Source of the DNA: Betaproteobacteria bacterium
GTDB lineage: Bacteria > Pseudomonadota > Gammaproteobacteria > Burkholderiales > Burkholderiaceae_C
Length of the DNA: 64,000 nucleotides
Direction: 5' to 3'
Assembly: GCA_016868355.1 (NCBI GenBank)
Contig: VGHB01000003.1
Coordinates: 62,001-126,000, forward strand
Shown here: piece after piece, positions 1 to 8,090 of the stretch
How positions within the stretch are numbered: the stretch's first letter is position 1
Layout of the letters: every line of letters starts with the position of its first letter
The notes under the pieces: model-generated
Seen by the model: the letters and a program-made list of their open reading frames with translations, nothing else
The model's database searches: none
Told to the model about the DNA's origin: nothing
Made by a program: the position numbers and the translations under genes

Positions 1-1
1 C

Positions 2-274
2 ATGGCTGCAGGCAAAGGCGCGCAAGGCTTTGACGGCAACTGCCCCCTGACCGAAGCGGGCAATACCGTGGTCAAGCACGGCGTGATCATCGTGGGTGAA
101 ACCAACATCCCTTCAACGGTGGCCGCCGACAGCTCGGCCCTGTATGCCCGCAACGTCCTGGACTTCCTCAAGCTCGTGCTAGAGAAGGACGCCGCTGCGC
201 TCAAGATCGACTTGGAAGACGACATCGTCAAGGCTTGCCTGGTCACGCGCGATGGTGCGGTGCTGCGCGCCTGA
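2..274 (+). CDS. pntAA: NAD(P) transhydrogenase subunit alpha part 1, C-terminal end (partial)
   Basis: This is the last 90 or so residues of the soluble NAD(H)-binding alpha-1 subunit of proton-translocating transhydrogenase, which moves hydride between NAD(H) and NADP(H) using the proton gradient. The real start lies left of the window; the ATG at position 2 is internal. The segment GFDGNCPLTEAG followed by VVKHGVIIVGETNIPSTVAADSS is typical of the family's second nucleotide-binding domain end. The stop at 272-274 is followed 11 bases later by pntAB, and pntB comes next, which fixes the assignment. In this split form the alpha subunit is cut into two genes, as in Rhodospirillum. Confidence 0.9.
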   Translation: MAAGKGAQGFDGNCPLTEAGNTVVKHGVIIVGETNIPSTVAADSSALYARNVLDFLKLVLEKDAAALKIDLEDDIVKACLVTRDGAVLRA

Positions 275-285
275 AGGAGACCCAA

Positions 286-594
286 ATGGAACTGATTTCC
301 CCAACGATCACCAACCTGATCATCTTCGCGCTGGCCATTTATGTGGGCTACCACGTGGTGTGGACGGTGACCCCTGCGCTGCACACGCCGCTGATGGCCG
401 TGACCAACGCCGTCTCGGCCATCGTCATTGTGGGCGCCATGCTGGCTGCAGCGCTGACCGAAACCGGCCTGGGCAAAACCATGGGCGTGCTGGCTGTGGC
501 GCTCGCAGCGGTCAATGTGTTCGGCGGCTTCCTGGTGACGCGCCGGATGCTGGAGATGTTCAAGAAGAAGACGCCCGCGAAAAAGGCGGGATAA
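286..594 (+). CDS. pntAB: NAD(P) transhydrogenase subunit alpha part 2 (membrane)
   Basis: A 102-residue membrane protein forming the small domain-II part of the alpha subunit; with PntB it makes the proton channel. Three hydrophobic segments are visible (about residues 8-28, 38-58 and 62-82), followed by a basic tail (MFKKKTPAKKAG). The start at 286 is preferred over an in-frame ATG at 235 because AAGGAG lies ten bases upstream and the longer form would run into pntAA. It lies between pntAA and pntB on the same strand, so all three are probably one transcript. Confidence 0.92.
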   Translation: MELISPTITNLIIFALAIYVGYHVVWTVTPALHTPLMAVTNAVSAIVIVGAMLAAALTETGLGKTMGVLAVALAAVNVFGGFLVTRRMLEMFKKKTPAKKAG

Positions 595-630
595 AGCTCG
601 ACAGTCAACAGGCGTCTTCTCGGCGTAGGC

Positions 631-651
631 TAACTTGGCGAAGCCAAGTTA
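631..651. repeat. Perfect hairpin between pntAB and pntB
   Basis: TAACTTGGC (631-639), a GAA loop, then GCCAAGTTA (643-651) form a perfect nine-pair stem in the gap between pntAB and pntB. No U-run follows, so it is not a classical terminator. It may be an mRNA-processing or stability element, or a single copy of a dispersed intergenic repeat. A partial echo (GCGAAGCGGCCGAAGCC) follows. Confidence 0.5.
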
Positions 652-685
652 AGCGAAGCGGCCGAAGCCAAAAAGGGATCCCCAC

Positions 686-2143
686 ATGTCCATGAACCTC
701 GTCACGCTGCTGTACCTCGTTGCCAGCGTTTGCTTCATCCAGGCCTTGAAAGGCCTGTCCCACCCCACCACCTCGATTCGTGGCAACGTCTTCGGCATGG
801 TGGGCATGACCATTGCCGTGCTCACCACCGGGGCCTTGATCGTCAAGCTCTCGGGTGAATTGGGCCTGGGTGGCGGCAGCGCGCAGGGCATGATTTGGGT
901 GCTGGTGGGCCTGTTGGTGGGCGGGTCGGCCGGGGCCTACATGGCCAATAAGGTCGAGATGACCAAGATGCCCGAGTTGGTCGCCTTCATGCACAGCATG
1001 ATCGGCTTGGCCGCGGTGTTCATCGCCGTGGCGGCAGTGGCCGAACCTGCGGCCTTCCAGATCGTGGCGCGCAATGCCGACGGCACGGTGCCCCTGATTC
1101 CGTTTGGCAACAAGCTGGAGCTGTTCCTGGGCGCGGCCATTGGTGCGATCACCTTCAGTGGTTCGGTCATTGCGTTTGGCAAGCTGAGCGGCAAGTACAA
1201 GTTCCGCCTGTTCCAGGGCGCGCCGGTGGTGTTTGGCGGACAGCACATGCTCAACCTGGTGTTGGGCATTGCCACGGTGGTGCTGGGTGTGGTGTTTGCG
1301 CTCACCGAGAACTGGCCGGCTTTCTTTGTCATGCTGGCGCTGAGCTTCGCGCTGGGCGTGCTCATCATCATCCCGATTGGCGGCGCCGACATGCCGGTGG
1401 TGGTGTCGATGCTCAACAGCTATTCGGGCTGGGCGGCGGCGGGCATCGGCTTTTCGCTGAACAACTCGATGCTGATCATCGCTGGCTCACTGGTGGGCTC
1501 CAGTGGCGCCATCCTGAGCTACATCATGTGCAAGGCGATGAACCGATCGTTCTTCAACGTGATCCTGGGCGGCTTTGGTGGTGATGCCGCCGCAGCCACG
1601 GGGGGTGCGCAGCAGCAGCGCAATGTGAAGAGCGGCAGTGCAGACGACGCGGCCTTCATTTTGGGCAACGCCGAGACCGTGATCATCGTGCCCGGCTATG
1701 GCCTGGCCGTGGCGCGCGCGCAGCACGCGGTCAAGGAACTGGCCGAGAAGCTGATCCACAAGGGTGTGACGGTGAAGTACGCCATCCACCCCGTGGCCGG
1801 CCGAATGCCGGGACATATGAACGTGCTCTTGGCTGAGGCCGAAGTGCCCTACGACCAGGTCTTCGAAATGGAGGACATCAACTCCGAGTTCGGCCAGGCC
1901 GATGTGGCCATCATCCTGGGCGCCAACGACGTGGTCAACCCGGCCGCGCTGCAAAAGGGCTCACCCATCTACGGCATGCCCATCCTGGAAGCCTACAAAG
2001 CCAAGACGGTGATCGTGAACAAGCGTTCGATGGCCGCAGGCTATGCGGGCCTGGACAACGAACTCTTCTATATGGACAAGACCATGATGGTGTTCGGGGA
2101 TGCGAAGAAGGTCGTCGAAGACACGGTCAAGGCAGTGGAGTGA
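686..2143 (+). CDS. pntB: NAD(P) transhydrogenase subunit beta
   Basis: A 485-residue integral membrane subunit with the NADP(H)-binding domain. The first 300 residues are a series of hydrophobic helices (proton channel), followed by a charged Ala-rich linker and the soluble domain III. In that domain the nucleotide-binding motif GYGLAVARAQ is at residues 337-346, and the family signature around HPVAGRMPGHMNVLLAEA follows. Length matches the usual 460-490. It makes NADPH from NADH at the expense of the proton gradient together with PntAA/PntAB. The ribosome site before 686 is weak; an ATG at 692 is the alternative start. Confidence 0.94.
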   Translation: MSMNLVTLLYLVASVCFIQALKGLSHPTTSIRGNVFGMVGMTIAVLTTGALIVKLSGELGLGGGSAQGMIWVLVGLLVGGSAGAYMANKVEMTKMPELVAFMHSMIGLAAVFIAVAAVAEPAAFQIVARNADGTVPLIPFGNKLELFLGAAIGAITFSGSVIAFGKLSGKYKFRLFQGAPVVFGGQHMLNLVLGIATVVLGVVFALTENWPAFFVMLALSFALGVLIIIPIGGADMPVVVSMLNSYSGWAAAGIGFSLNNSMLIIAGSLVGSSGAILSYIMCKAMNRSFFNVILGGFGGDAAAATGGAQQQRNVKSGSADDAAFILGNAETVIIVPGYGLAVARAQHAVKELAEKLIHKGVTVKYAIHPVAGRMPGHMNVLLAEAEVPYDQVFEMEDINSEFGQADVAIILGANDVVNPAALQKGSPIYGMPILEAYKAKTVIVNKRSMAAGYAGLDNELFYMDKTMMVFGDAKKVVEDTVKAVE

Positions 2144-2274
2144 GCCCGGGCTAAGGGTTTGCCCCGCTCGAACGCGAGGACGGGGCTAAACCGGGAGATT
2201 CCCCTGATGCGTTGAGTCGGGCGCAACCACAGAATCCGCCGCATTTCCGCGCCAAAAGCAGGAGTACGGCGAGC

Positions 2275-3942
2275 ATGAACAAGCCTTGGCTGAGCCAATA
2301 CCCTACCGGTGTTCCGGCCGAGGTAAACACCGGCCTTTACCCGTCCCTGGTCCAACTGGTGGACCACGCCCTGAGCACCCACGCCGCCAAAGACGCGTAT
2401 GTGTTCATGGGCAAGCGCTACAGCTTTGCGCAGATTGACATGTGGTCGCGCGCCATGGCCGCCTATCTGCAATCCTTGGGCTTAAAGACCGGTGAGCGGG
2501 TGGCAGTGATGTTGCCCAATGTGCCGCAGTACCCGGTGACGGTGGCCGGAATCTTGCGTGCTGGCTATGTGGTGGTGAATGTGAACCCGCTGTACACGCC
2601 CCGGGAGCTGGAGCACCAGCTCAAGGACAGCGGTGCACAGGCCATCATCATCTTGGAAAACTTCGCCGCCACACTCCAACAGGTGCTCGAGCGAGTGCCC
2701 ACACGCCATATCGTGTTGGCGACCATGGGCGACCTGCTGGGCCTGGTCAAGGGCGCATTGGTGAACTATGTGGTGCGCAACGCGCGCAAGCTGGTGCCGG
2801 CGTATGCCCTGCCTCAAGCCGTGGGCTTCAAGGCCGCGCTCAAGCAAGGGCAGGTGCGGCCGGTGAAGCCCGCCACCGTCGGGCCAGACGACGTGGCGGT
2901 GCTGCAGTACACGGGCGGCACCACCGGGGTGAGCAAGGGCGCGGTGCTGCTGCACCGCAACCTGGTGGCCAACCTGCTGCAGGCACAGGCCTGGTACCAA
3001 CCGGCGCTGAAGAAGATAACTGATGGCGAGCAGATCGTCACGGTGTGCGCCCTGCCCCTGTATCACATCTTTGCCTTCAACGCGAACATGCTGCTGGCCT
3101 TGCACATGGGCGGCTGCAACATCCTGATCCCCAACGCGCGCGATATTCCGGCCCTGCTCAAGGCCCTTTCCACTGAGCGCTTCCACAGCTTCCCGGCAGT
3201 TAACACCTTGTTCAACGCGATTGCCAACCACCCCGACTTTGCAACGGTGAACTGGAGCTCGCTGAAGATCAGCGTGGGAGGCGGCATGGCGGTGCAAAGT
3301 GGTACGGCCAAGCTGTGGCTGGAAAAGACCGGCTGCCCCATCTTGGAGGCCTACGGACTGTCGGAAACCTCACCGGCGGCCACCTGCAACCCGGTCGATA
3401 TCACAGCGTGGACCGGCAGCATCGGCCTGCCTATGCCTAACACCGACATCACCTTGCTTGACGACGACGGGCAGCCAGTACCCCTGGGCGAGCCGGGGGA
3501 AATTTGCATCCGCGGGCCCCAGGTGATGGCCGGCTACTGGCAGCGCCCGGATGAGACCGCCAAGGTGATGACGGCCGATGGTTACTTCCGCAGTGGCGAC
3601 ATCGGCGTGGTCGACGCACGGGGTTATTTCAAGATCGTGGACCGCAAGAAGGACATGATCCTGGTCAGCGGCTTCAATGTGTACCCCAACGAGATCGAAG
3701 ACGTGCTCAGCCAGCACCCAGGTGTGTTGGAAGCCGCAGCCATTGGCGTGGCCGACGAACACTCAGGCGAAGCCGTCAAGGTGGTGGTGGTCAAGCGCGA
3801 CCCCGCACTGACCGAAGACGGCGTGCGCCAGTGGTGCGAAACAAACCTGACCGGCTACAAGCGCCCCAAGGTGGTGGAGTTTCGCCAGGAACTGCCCAAG
3901 ACCCCGGTGGGCAAGATTCTGCGCCGCGAGTTGCGGGGGTGA
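2275..3942 (+). CDS. fadD: Long-chain fatty-acid--CoA ligase (AMP-forming)
   Basis: A 555-residue ANL-superfamily enzyme that activates a carboxylic acid as acyl-AMP and then as acyl-CoA. The P-loop-like motif YTGGTTGVSKG is at about residues 212-222, GLSETSP near 361, and the hinge motif with SGDIG and DRKKDMI in the C-terminal third; the catalytic Lys lies in PKTPVGKILRREL at the end. Closest in appearance to FadD (VNVNPLYTPREL is typical), so long-chain fatty acids are the likely substrate, though specificity is inferred. The start at 2275 has AGGAG ten bases upstream; the longer in-frame reading from 2212 has no such support. Stands between pntB and mtnN, with short gaps. Confidence 0.88.
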   Translation: MNKPWLSQYPTGVPAEVNTGLYPSLVQLVDHALSTHAAKDAYVFMGKRYSFAQIDMWSRAMAAYLQSLGLKTGERVAVMLPNVPQYPVTVAGILRAGYVVVNVNPLYTPRELEHQLKDSGAQAIIILENFAATLQQVLERVPTRHIVLATMGDLLGLVKGALVNYVVRNARKLVPAYALPQAVGFKAALKQGQVRPVKPATVGPDDVAVLQYTGGTTGVSKGAVLLHRNLVANLLQAQAWYQPALKKITDGEQIVTVCALPLYHIFAFNANMLLALHMGGCNILIPNARDIPALLKALSTERFHSFPAVNTLFNAIANHPDFATVNWSSLKISVGGGMAVQSGTAKLWLEKTGCPILEAYGLSETSPAATCNPVDITAWTGSIGLPMPNTDITLLDDDGQPVPLGEPGEICIRGPQVMAGYWQRPDETAKVMTADGYFRSGDIGVVDARGYFKIVDRKKDMILVSGFNVYPNEIEDVLSQHPGVLEAAAIGVADEHSGEAVKVVVVKRDPALTEDGVRQWCETNLTGYKRPKVVEFRQELPKTPVGKILRRELRG

Positions 3943-3952
3943 GGCTTGTGCA

Positions 3953-4744
3953 ATGGAGCCTGTGCGCGGCGCGGGCAGGCAGATGAGGACGGGACCCCTG
4001 GGCATCATGAGCGCGCTGCCAGAAGAGCTGGCCGCCATACTGGCCTTGGTGGATGAAGCGAAGACCGCCGAGGTGGCGGGGCGGCGCCTGCACCGCGGCC
4101 AGCTGCGCGGACACGATGTGGTGCTCACCCTCAGCGGCATGGGCAAGGTGGCCACGGCACTGACGACCACGCTGCTGATCGAGCGCTTCGGTGTGGGTGG
4201 CTTGCTGTTTTCCGGAGTGGCTGGCGGCCTGGGACCAGGGGTGCAGGTGGGTGACGTGGTGCTGGCGCGCACCTTGGTGCAGCATGACCTAGACGCCTCA
4301 CCCTTGTGCCCGCGCTACCAGGTTCCCGATCTCGGCATGGACGAGCTGCCCACCGACCACCGCCTGCGTGCAGCCCTGGTGGCGGCCGCGCGAACGGTGG
4401 TGCAAGCACCCCCGGCAGCGGCCGCTGCTTTCGGGCTGAAGCAACCCAGGGTTCACGAGGGCCTGGTGATCAGCGGGGACCGTTTCATTGCGTCTACAGC
4501 TCAGGCCGCCACGCTGCTGAAGGAACTGCCGCGGGCACTGGCAGTGGAAATGGAAGGTGCGGCCATGGCGCAGGTGTGCGCAGCGTACTGCCTGCCCTGC
4601 GCCGTCTTGCGCTTGGTGTCAGACCGCGCGGACGACCAGGCCCATGTGGACTTTCAGCGCTTTCTGAGCGAAGTGGCGTCGCCGATGAGCCGGGAAATCA
4701 TCTCGCGCGCCGTGGCTGCTTGGCCGCAGCCCGCTCCAGGCTGA
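3953..4744 (+). CDS. mtnN: 5'-methylthioadenosine/S-adenosylhomocysteine nucleosidase
   Basis: Nucleoside phosphorylase-fold hydrolase that splits methylthioadenosine and S-adenosylhomocysteine into adenine and a thioribose or ribosylhomocysteine, clearing methylation and polyamine by-products. Seen: the N-terminal GIMSALPEEL with the catalytic Glu, SGVAGGL in the ribose-binding region, VEMEGAAMAQV (substrate-binding Met-Glu) and the SDRADD segment with the proton-donating Asp. At 263 residues it is slightly longer than most MTANs (about 230-250), mainly by a 15-residue front and a mid-protein insert. Start could also be 3983, which removes the first ten residues. Neither start has a strong ribosome site. 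Confidence 0.85.
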   Translation: MEPVRGAGRQMRTGPLGIMSALPEELAAILALVDEAKTAEVAGRRLHRGQLRGHDVVLTLSGMGKVATALTTTLLIERFGVGGLLFSGVAGGLGPGVQVGDVVLARTLVQHDLDASPLCPRYQVPDLGMDELPTDHRLRAALVAAARTVVQAPPAAAAAFGLKQPRVHEGLVISGDRFIASTAQAATLLKELPRALAVEMEGAAMAQVCAAYCLPCAVLRLVSDRADDQAHVDFQRFLSEVASPMSREIISRAVAAWPQPAPG

Positions 4745-4809
4745 AGCAGCGCGGCAGCTTCGGCCCGCGGCCTGGTCATAAGGCATGATGGGTGCTTGGC
4801 ACAAGCACG

Positions 4810-5652
4810 ATGAACCCACGACTTTTTTGTGAGGCCTCCGGCACGCCGGTCTGGCGCCCGGGCGAAGACTTTTCGCTGCCCCCGACGGCGGCCCGCCATG
4901 TGCAGGTGCTGCGGCTGCAGCCTGGCTCGGGCCTGACCCTGTTCAACGGAAGCGGCGGGCAATGGCAGGCCGCGGTGCTGCGCATGGGCCACCAGGAGGT
5001 GGTGGTTCGATTGCTGAGCCACGAAGCGGTGGAGCGCGAACTGCCGCTGGCCGTGACCCTGGCCGTTGGCATGCCCGCCAATGACCGCATGGACGATCTG
5101 GTGGAAAAGGCCACCGAGCTGGGTGTGAGGGCCATCGTGCCTTTGGTGAGCGAGCGATCGGTGCTGAGGCTTACGGGCGAGCGCGCTGCCAAGCGGCGGG
5201 GCCACTGGCAGGCCGTTGCAGCATCCGCCAGCGAGCAGTGCGGACGCAACCGGGTGCCCACGGTGCACCCGGTGCAGGGCTTGGACGCCTTCCTCGAGCA
5301 CAGGCCTGCTGACGAGGTGAGCGCCCGCTGGCAACTGAGCTTGGCCCCTACAGCCAGCCCGCTGGTGCAGGCCTGGGCTCATTGTTCGCTATTAATATCA
5401 TTGAAAGCGGGCGCCCACTTATACATACTCAGCGGCCCGGAGGGCGGCCTGTCGGCAGGCGAGCAGGCGCGCGCGCAACAGGCCGGCTACCACCCGATCA
5501 GCCTGGGCCCTCGAACCCTGCGGGCAGACACCGCCCCGCTCGCAGCACTGGCCGCACTGGCTGCAATGTCGGCGCTGGCCGAGCAGGCGGCACCCGAGGC
5601 ACACGAGGCCATGGGCTGCGGCAGGGCTGAACCGACTGGGGCCGCCTCATGA
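4810..5652 (+). CDS. rsmE: 16S rRNA (uracil-1498-N3)-methyltransferase
   Basis: SPOUT-class methyltransferase that N3-methylates U1498 of 16S rRNA. The N-terminal PUA-like part (ARHVQVLRLQPG) is followed by the trefoil-knot domain with EKATELGVRAIVPL, QCGRNRVP, GPEGGLS and LGPRTLRADTAPLAAL, which together bind AdoMet. The length (280) includes an Ala/Glu-rich tail of about 25 residues that RsmE usually lacks. ATG 4810 was chosen over a GTG at 4792 because the family starts just before the P-R-hydrophobic motif. Its last four bases overlap the start of the next gene (ATGA), indicating translational coupling. Confidence 0.9.
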   Translation: MNPRLFCEASGTPVWRPGEDFSLPPTAARHVQVLRLQPGSGLTLFNGSGGQWQAAVLRMGHQEVVVRLLSHEAVERELPLAVTLAVGMPANDRMDDLVEKATELGVRAIVPLVSERSVLRLTGERAAKRRGHWQAVAASASEQCGRNRVPTVHPVQGLDAFLEHRPADEVSARWQLSLAPTASPLVQAWAHCSLLISLKAGAHLYILSGPEGGLSAGEQARAQQAGYHPISLGPRTLRADTAPLAALAALAAMSALAEQAAPEAHEAMGCGRAEPTGAAS

Positions 5653-6851
5653 ACCGACACCTGGCCCTGCTGGTTTTTTGCCAGGGCTTGTTCATGACCA
5701 ACAACGTCACCTTCATCGCCATCAATGGCCTGGTGGGCTTTGCGCTGGCGCCGGTGGCCTGGATGGCCACCCTGCCGGTGACGGGCTATGTGGCTGGCGG
5801 AGCGCTGGCCACAGCCTTGGTGGGCCGGCACCAGCGGCGTTATGGGCGACAAAAGACCTTCATGATCGGGCTGGTGGTGGCCATCGTGAGCGCTGGCGCT
5901 TGCGCGTGGGCGGCGGTCAACCAGAACTTTTGGCTCTTGAACCTGGCCACACTGGCTGCGGGCTACTACAACGCCAACGGGGCGCTGTACCGCTTTGCGG
6001 CGGTAGAGTTGGTGGAAGAGGCCTATAAGGAAAAGGCGATCTCGTGGGTCTTGGCTGGGGGGGTGATGGGCGCCTTTGTCGGGCCCAATCTGGCTTCTGG
6101 CGCGCGGGATACGCTGGCCGGTGCGCCCTTTGCCGGCGCCTACCTGGCCCTCATGGGCGTGGGCCTGCTGGGGCTCTTGGTGATGTCGCGCCTTCCCTTT
6201 CCGACCCTTCCGGGGCAGGGCCTTGCGGCGCCGCAGGGAAGGCCTTTGGGTGAGATCGTGCGGCAACCCCTGTTCATCATCGCCGCAGCGGGCTGCGCGA
6301 TCGGCTTTGGCGTTATGAACCTGTTGATGGCCGCCACGCCGATTGCGATGGCGCAGTGTGCACACCCCTTTAAAGAGGCTGCTTTTGTGCTGGAGTGGCA
6401 TGTGCTGGGCATGTTTGTGCCCAGCTTCTTTACCGGCAAGCTGATCAAGCGCTTCGGCGTGCTGCCCGTCATGAGCACCGGCCTGGCACTCAATGTGTTC
6501 TGCGTTGCCTTTGCGCTTTCAGGCGAAGAAGTGATGCACTTCTTCTGGGCCCTATTGGCCCTGGGGATCGGCTGGAACTTCCTGTACATCGGCGGCAGCA
6601 CCCTGGCCACACAGGCCTGGCGGCCCGAGGAGAAAACCCGCGCTCAGGCCGCGCTGGACTTCTGCGTGTACACCACGATGACGCTGACCTCGTTCAGCTC
6701 CGGCGCGTTGGTGACCACCGGGGGCTGGGCCTCGATGAACCTGGGCGCCCTGATGCCACTGGCCCTGATGGGCGCTGCACTGCTGTGGTTGCAGCGCCTC
6801 AGCGCGCCGAGCCAGCCACCATGTCGAAACGGAACAGGCGGCATTCGATAG
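5649..6851 (+). CDS. MFS transporter
   Basis: A 400-residue major facilitator superfamily protein with about 12 hydrophobic segments. The loop between helices 2 and 3 carries RHQRRYGRQKT, a version of the MFS G-x-x-x-D-R-x-G-R-R/K signature. The start overlaps the rsmE stop by four bases. Substrate cannot be told from sequence. Its last 53 bases overlap the 3' end of the convergent methyltransferase gene, so the hydrophilic C-terminal tail (after LWLQRLSA) is encoded opposite that protein's last residues. Confidence 0.85.
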   Translation: MNRHLALLVFCQGLFMTNNVTFIAINGLVGFALAPVAWMATLPVTGYVAGGALATALVGRHQRRYGRQKTFMIGLVVAIVSAGACAWAAVNQNFWLLNLATLAAGYYNANGALYRFAAVELVEEAYKEKAISWVLAGGVMGAFVGPNLASGARDTLAGAPFAGAYLALMGVGLLGLLVMSRLPFPTLPGQGLAAPQGRPLGEIVRQPLFIIAAAGCAIGFGVMNLLMAATPIAMAQCAHPFKEAAFVLEWHVLGMFVPSFFTGKLIKRFGVLPVMSTGLALNVFCVAFALSGEEVMHFFWALLALGIGWNFLYIGGSTLATQAWRPEEKTRAQAALDFCVYTTMTLTSFSSGALVTTGGWASMNLGALMPLALMGAALLWLQRLSAPSQPPCRNGTGGIR

Positions 6852-8016
6852 CGCCGTTGAATAGGGGCACGCGGCGGCGTTCCTTTAAACGCATCAGGCT
6901 GGGCAGCTCGAGCTCAGGCGTAAGCACCCAGGCCGACCAGCCTGCATACTGGCGCTTCCAATGGGCGGCCAGGCCTTCGTAGAAGACCGAGGCGGTTCCT
7001 TCTTCGAAGTGCTCGCGGCTGCCCTGTCCCTTCGCGGCGATGCGCTCGCCGTAGGGCGGGTTCATGACGATGGCCCCGCGAGCGCCCGGCGCAGGCCGCT
7101 GCAATGCATCAGCGGTCTTGAATTGAATCGCATGCGCCACCCCGGCGCGTTCGGCGTTGCGCTGGGCAAAGTCAGTCATGCGAAAACTCACATCGCCAGC
7201 AAAGACCGCCACACGCGGCGCGTGGATGGCCGTACGTGCCTGGGCTTTGAGACGCTGCCAATCCGCCAGATGGGGCGCAAAGGGGGCGAGCTTTTCAAAA
7301 GCAAAGGCACGTTGCAAACCGGGGGCTATGCCGCATGCGATTTGGGCAGCTTCGATGGCGATGGTGCCCGCGCCACAGCACGGGTCGAGCAAGGGGCCGT
7401 CTTCTTCTCGACCCTGCCAGCCGGCCGCCGCCAACATCGCCGCGGCCAGGGTTTCTTTCAGCGGAGCCTCGCCCTTGACGTCTACCCGACCCCCGCGCGC
7501 ATCGCGCCAGCCGCGCTTGAACAGGGCCTCGCCGCTTAGGTCTGCATAAAGCATGAAATCGTTGGGACCGAGGTGCAAAACCAGGGGCAGGTGGGGGCGC
7601 CGGGTGTCCACACTCGGCCGCGCGCCGGTCTTGTTGCGCAGCACGTCGCACAGCGCGTCCTTGATGCGCAAAGTGGCGAAGTTCACGCTCTTCAAAGGGC
7701 TGCGCCAGGCGCTGGTGTCCACACGAAGGGTTTGATCGGGCGTGATCCAGGCGGGCCAATCAACTTCGCAGGCAGCGCGGTAGAGGTCATGTTCGTCGCG
7801 GTAGACGTCGCCTCTCAGGGGCCACAGCACCCGTTGGGCCAAGCGGCTGTGCAGGTTCAGCTTCGCGGCCTCCAGTGGGCCGCCCATGACGCACACGCCG
7901 CCACGGCGCTCTTCGATGGAGACCGACGCCAGCAGCAAGCGACACTCGGCCGCCAACAAGGGCTCCACCCCCTGGGCACAGGGCAGGAAGATGGGGGCGT
8001 TTGTGTCAACAGGCAT
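6799..8016 (-). CDS. rlmL: THUMP-domain class I rRNA methyltransferase (RlmL N-terminal type)
   Basis: A 405-residue AdoMet-dependent RNA methyltransferase. The N-terminal THUMP domain (about residues 45-155) precedes the methylase core with LLDPCCGAGTIAIEAA (AdoMet-binding motif I) near residue 210 and MNPPYGER (catalytic motif IV) near 315. The arrangement matches the N-terminal half of E. coli RlmL, which makes N2-methylguanine at G2445 of 23S rRNA; the second half (RlmK) is absent, as is normal in betaproteobacteria. The exact target is inferred. It lies downstream of rpoN on the same strand with a 74-base gap. Confidence 0.85.
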   Translation of the reverse strand: MPVDTNAPIFLPCAQGVEPLLAAECRLLLASVSIEERRGGVCVMGGPLEAAKLNLHSRLAQRVLWPLRGDVYRDEHDLYRAACEVDWPAWITPDQTLRVDTSAWRSPLKSVNFATLRIKDALCDVLRNKTGARPSVDTRRPHLPLVLHLGPNDFMLYADLSGEALFKRGWRDARGGRVDVKGEAPLKETLAAAMLAAAGWQGREEDGPLLDPCCGAGTIAIEAAQIACGIAPGLQRAFAFEKLAPFAPHLADWQRLKAQARTAIHAPRVAVFAGDVSFRMTDFAQRNAERAGVAHAIQFKTADALQRPAPGARGAIVMNPPYGERIAAKGQGSREHFEEGTASVFYEGLAAHWKRQYAGWSAWVLTPELELPSLMRLKERRRVPLFNGAIECRLFRFDMVAGSAR

Positions 8017-8090
8017 GGGTCCGGTGCGGGGTTCAGGGGCGGGCCTGGGCCAGCAAAGAGGCCTGTGGCGTGATCAAGGCCAGCGCGGAT

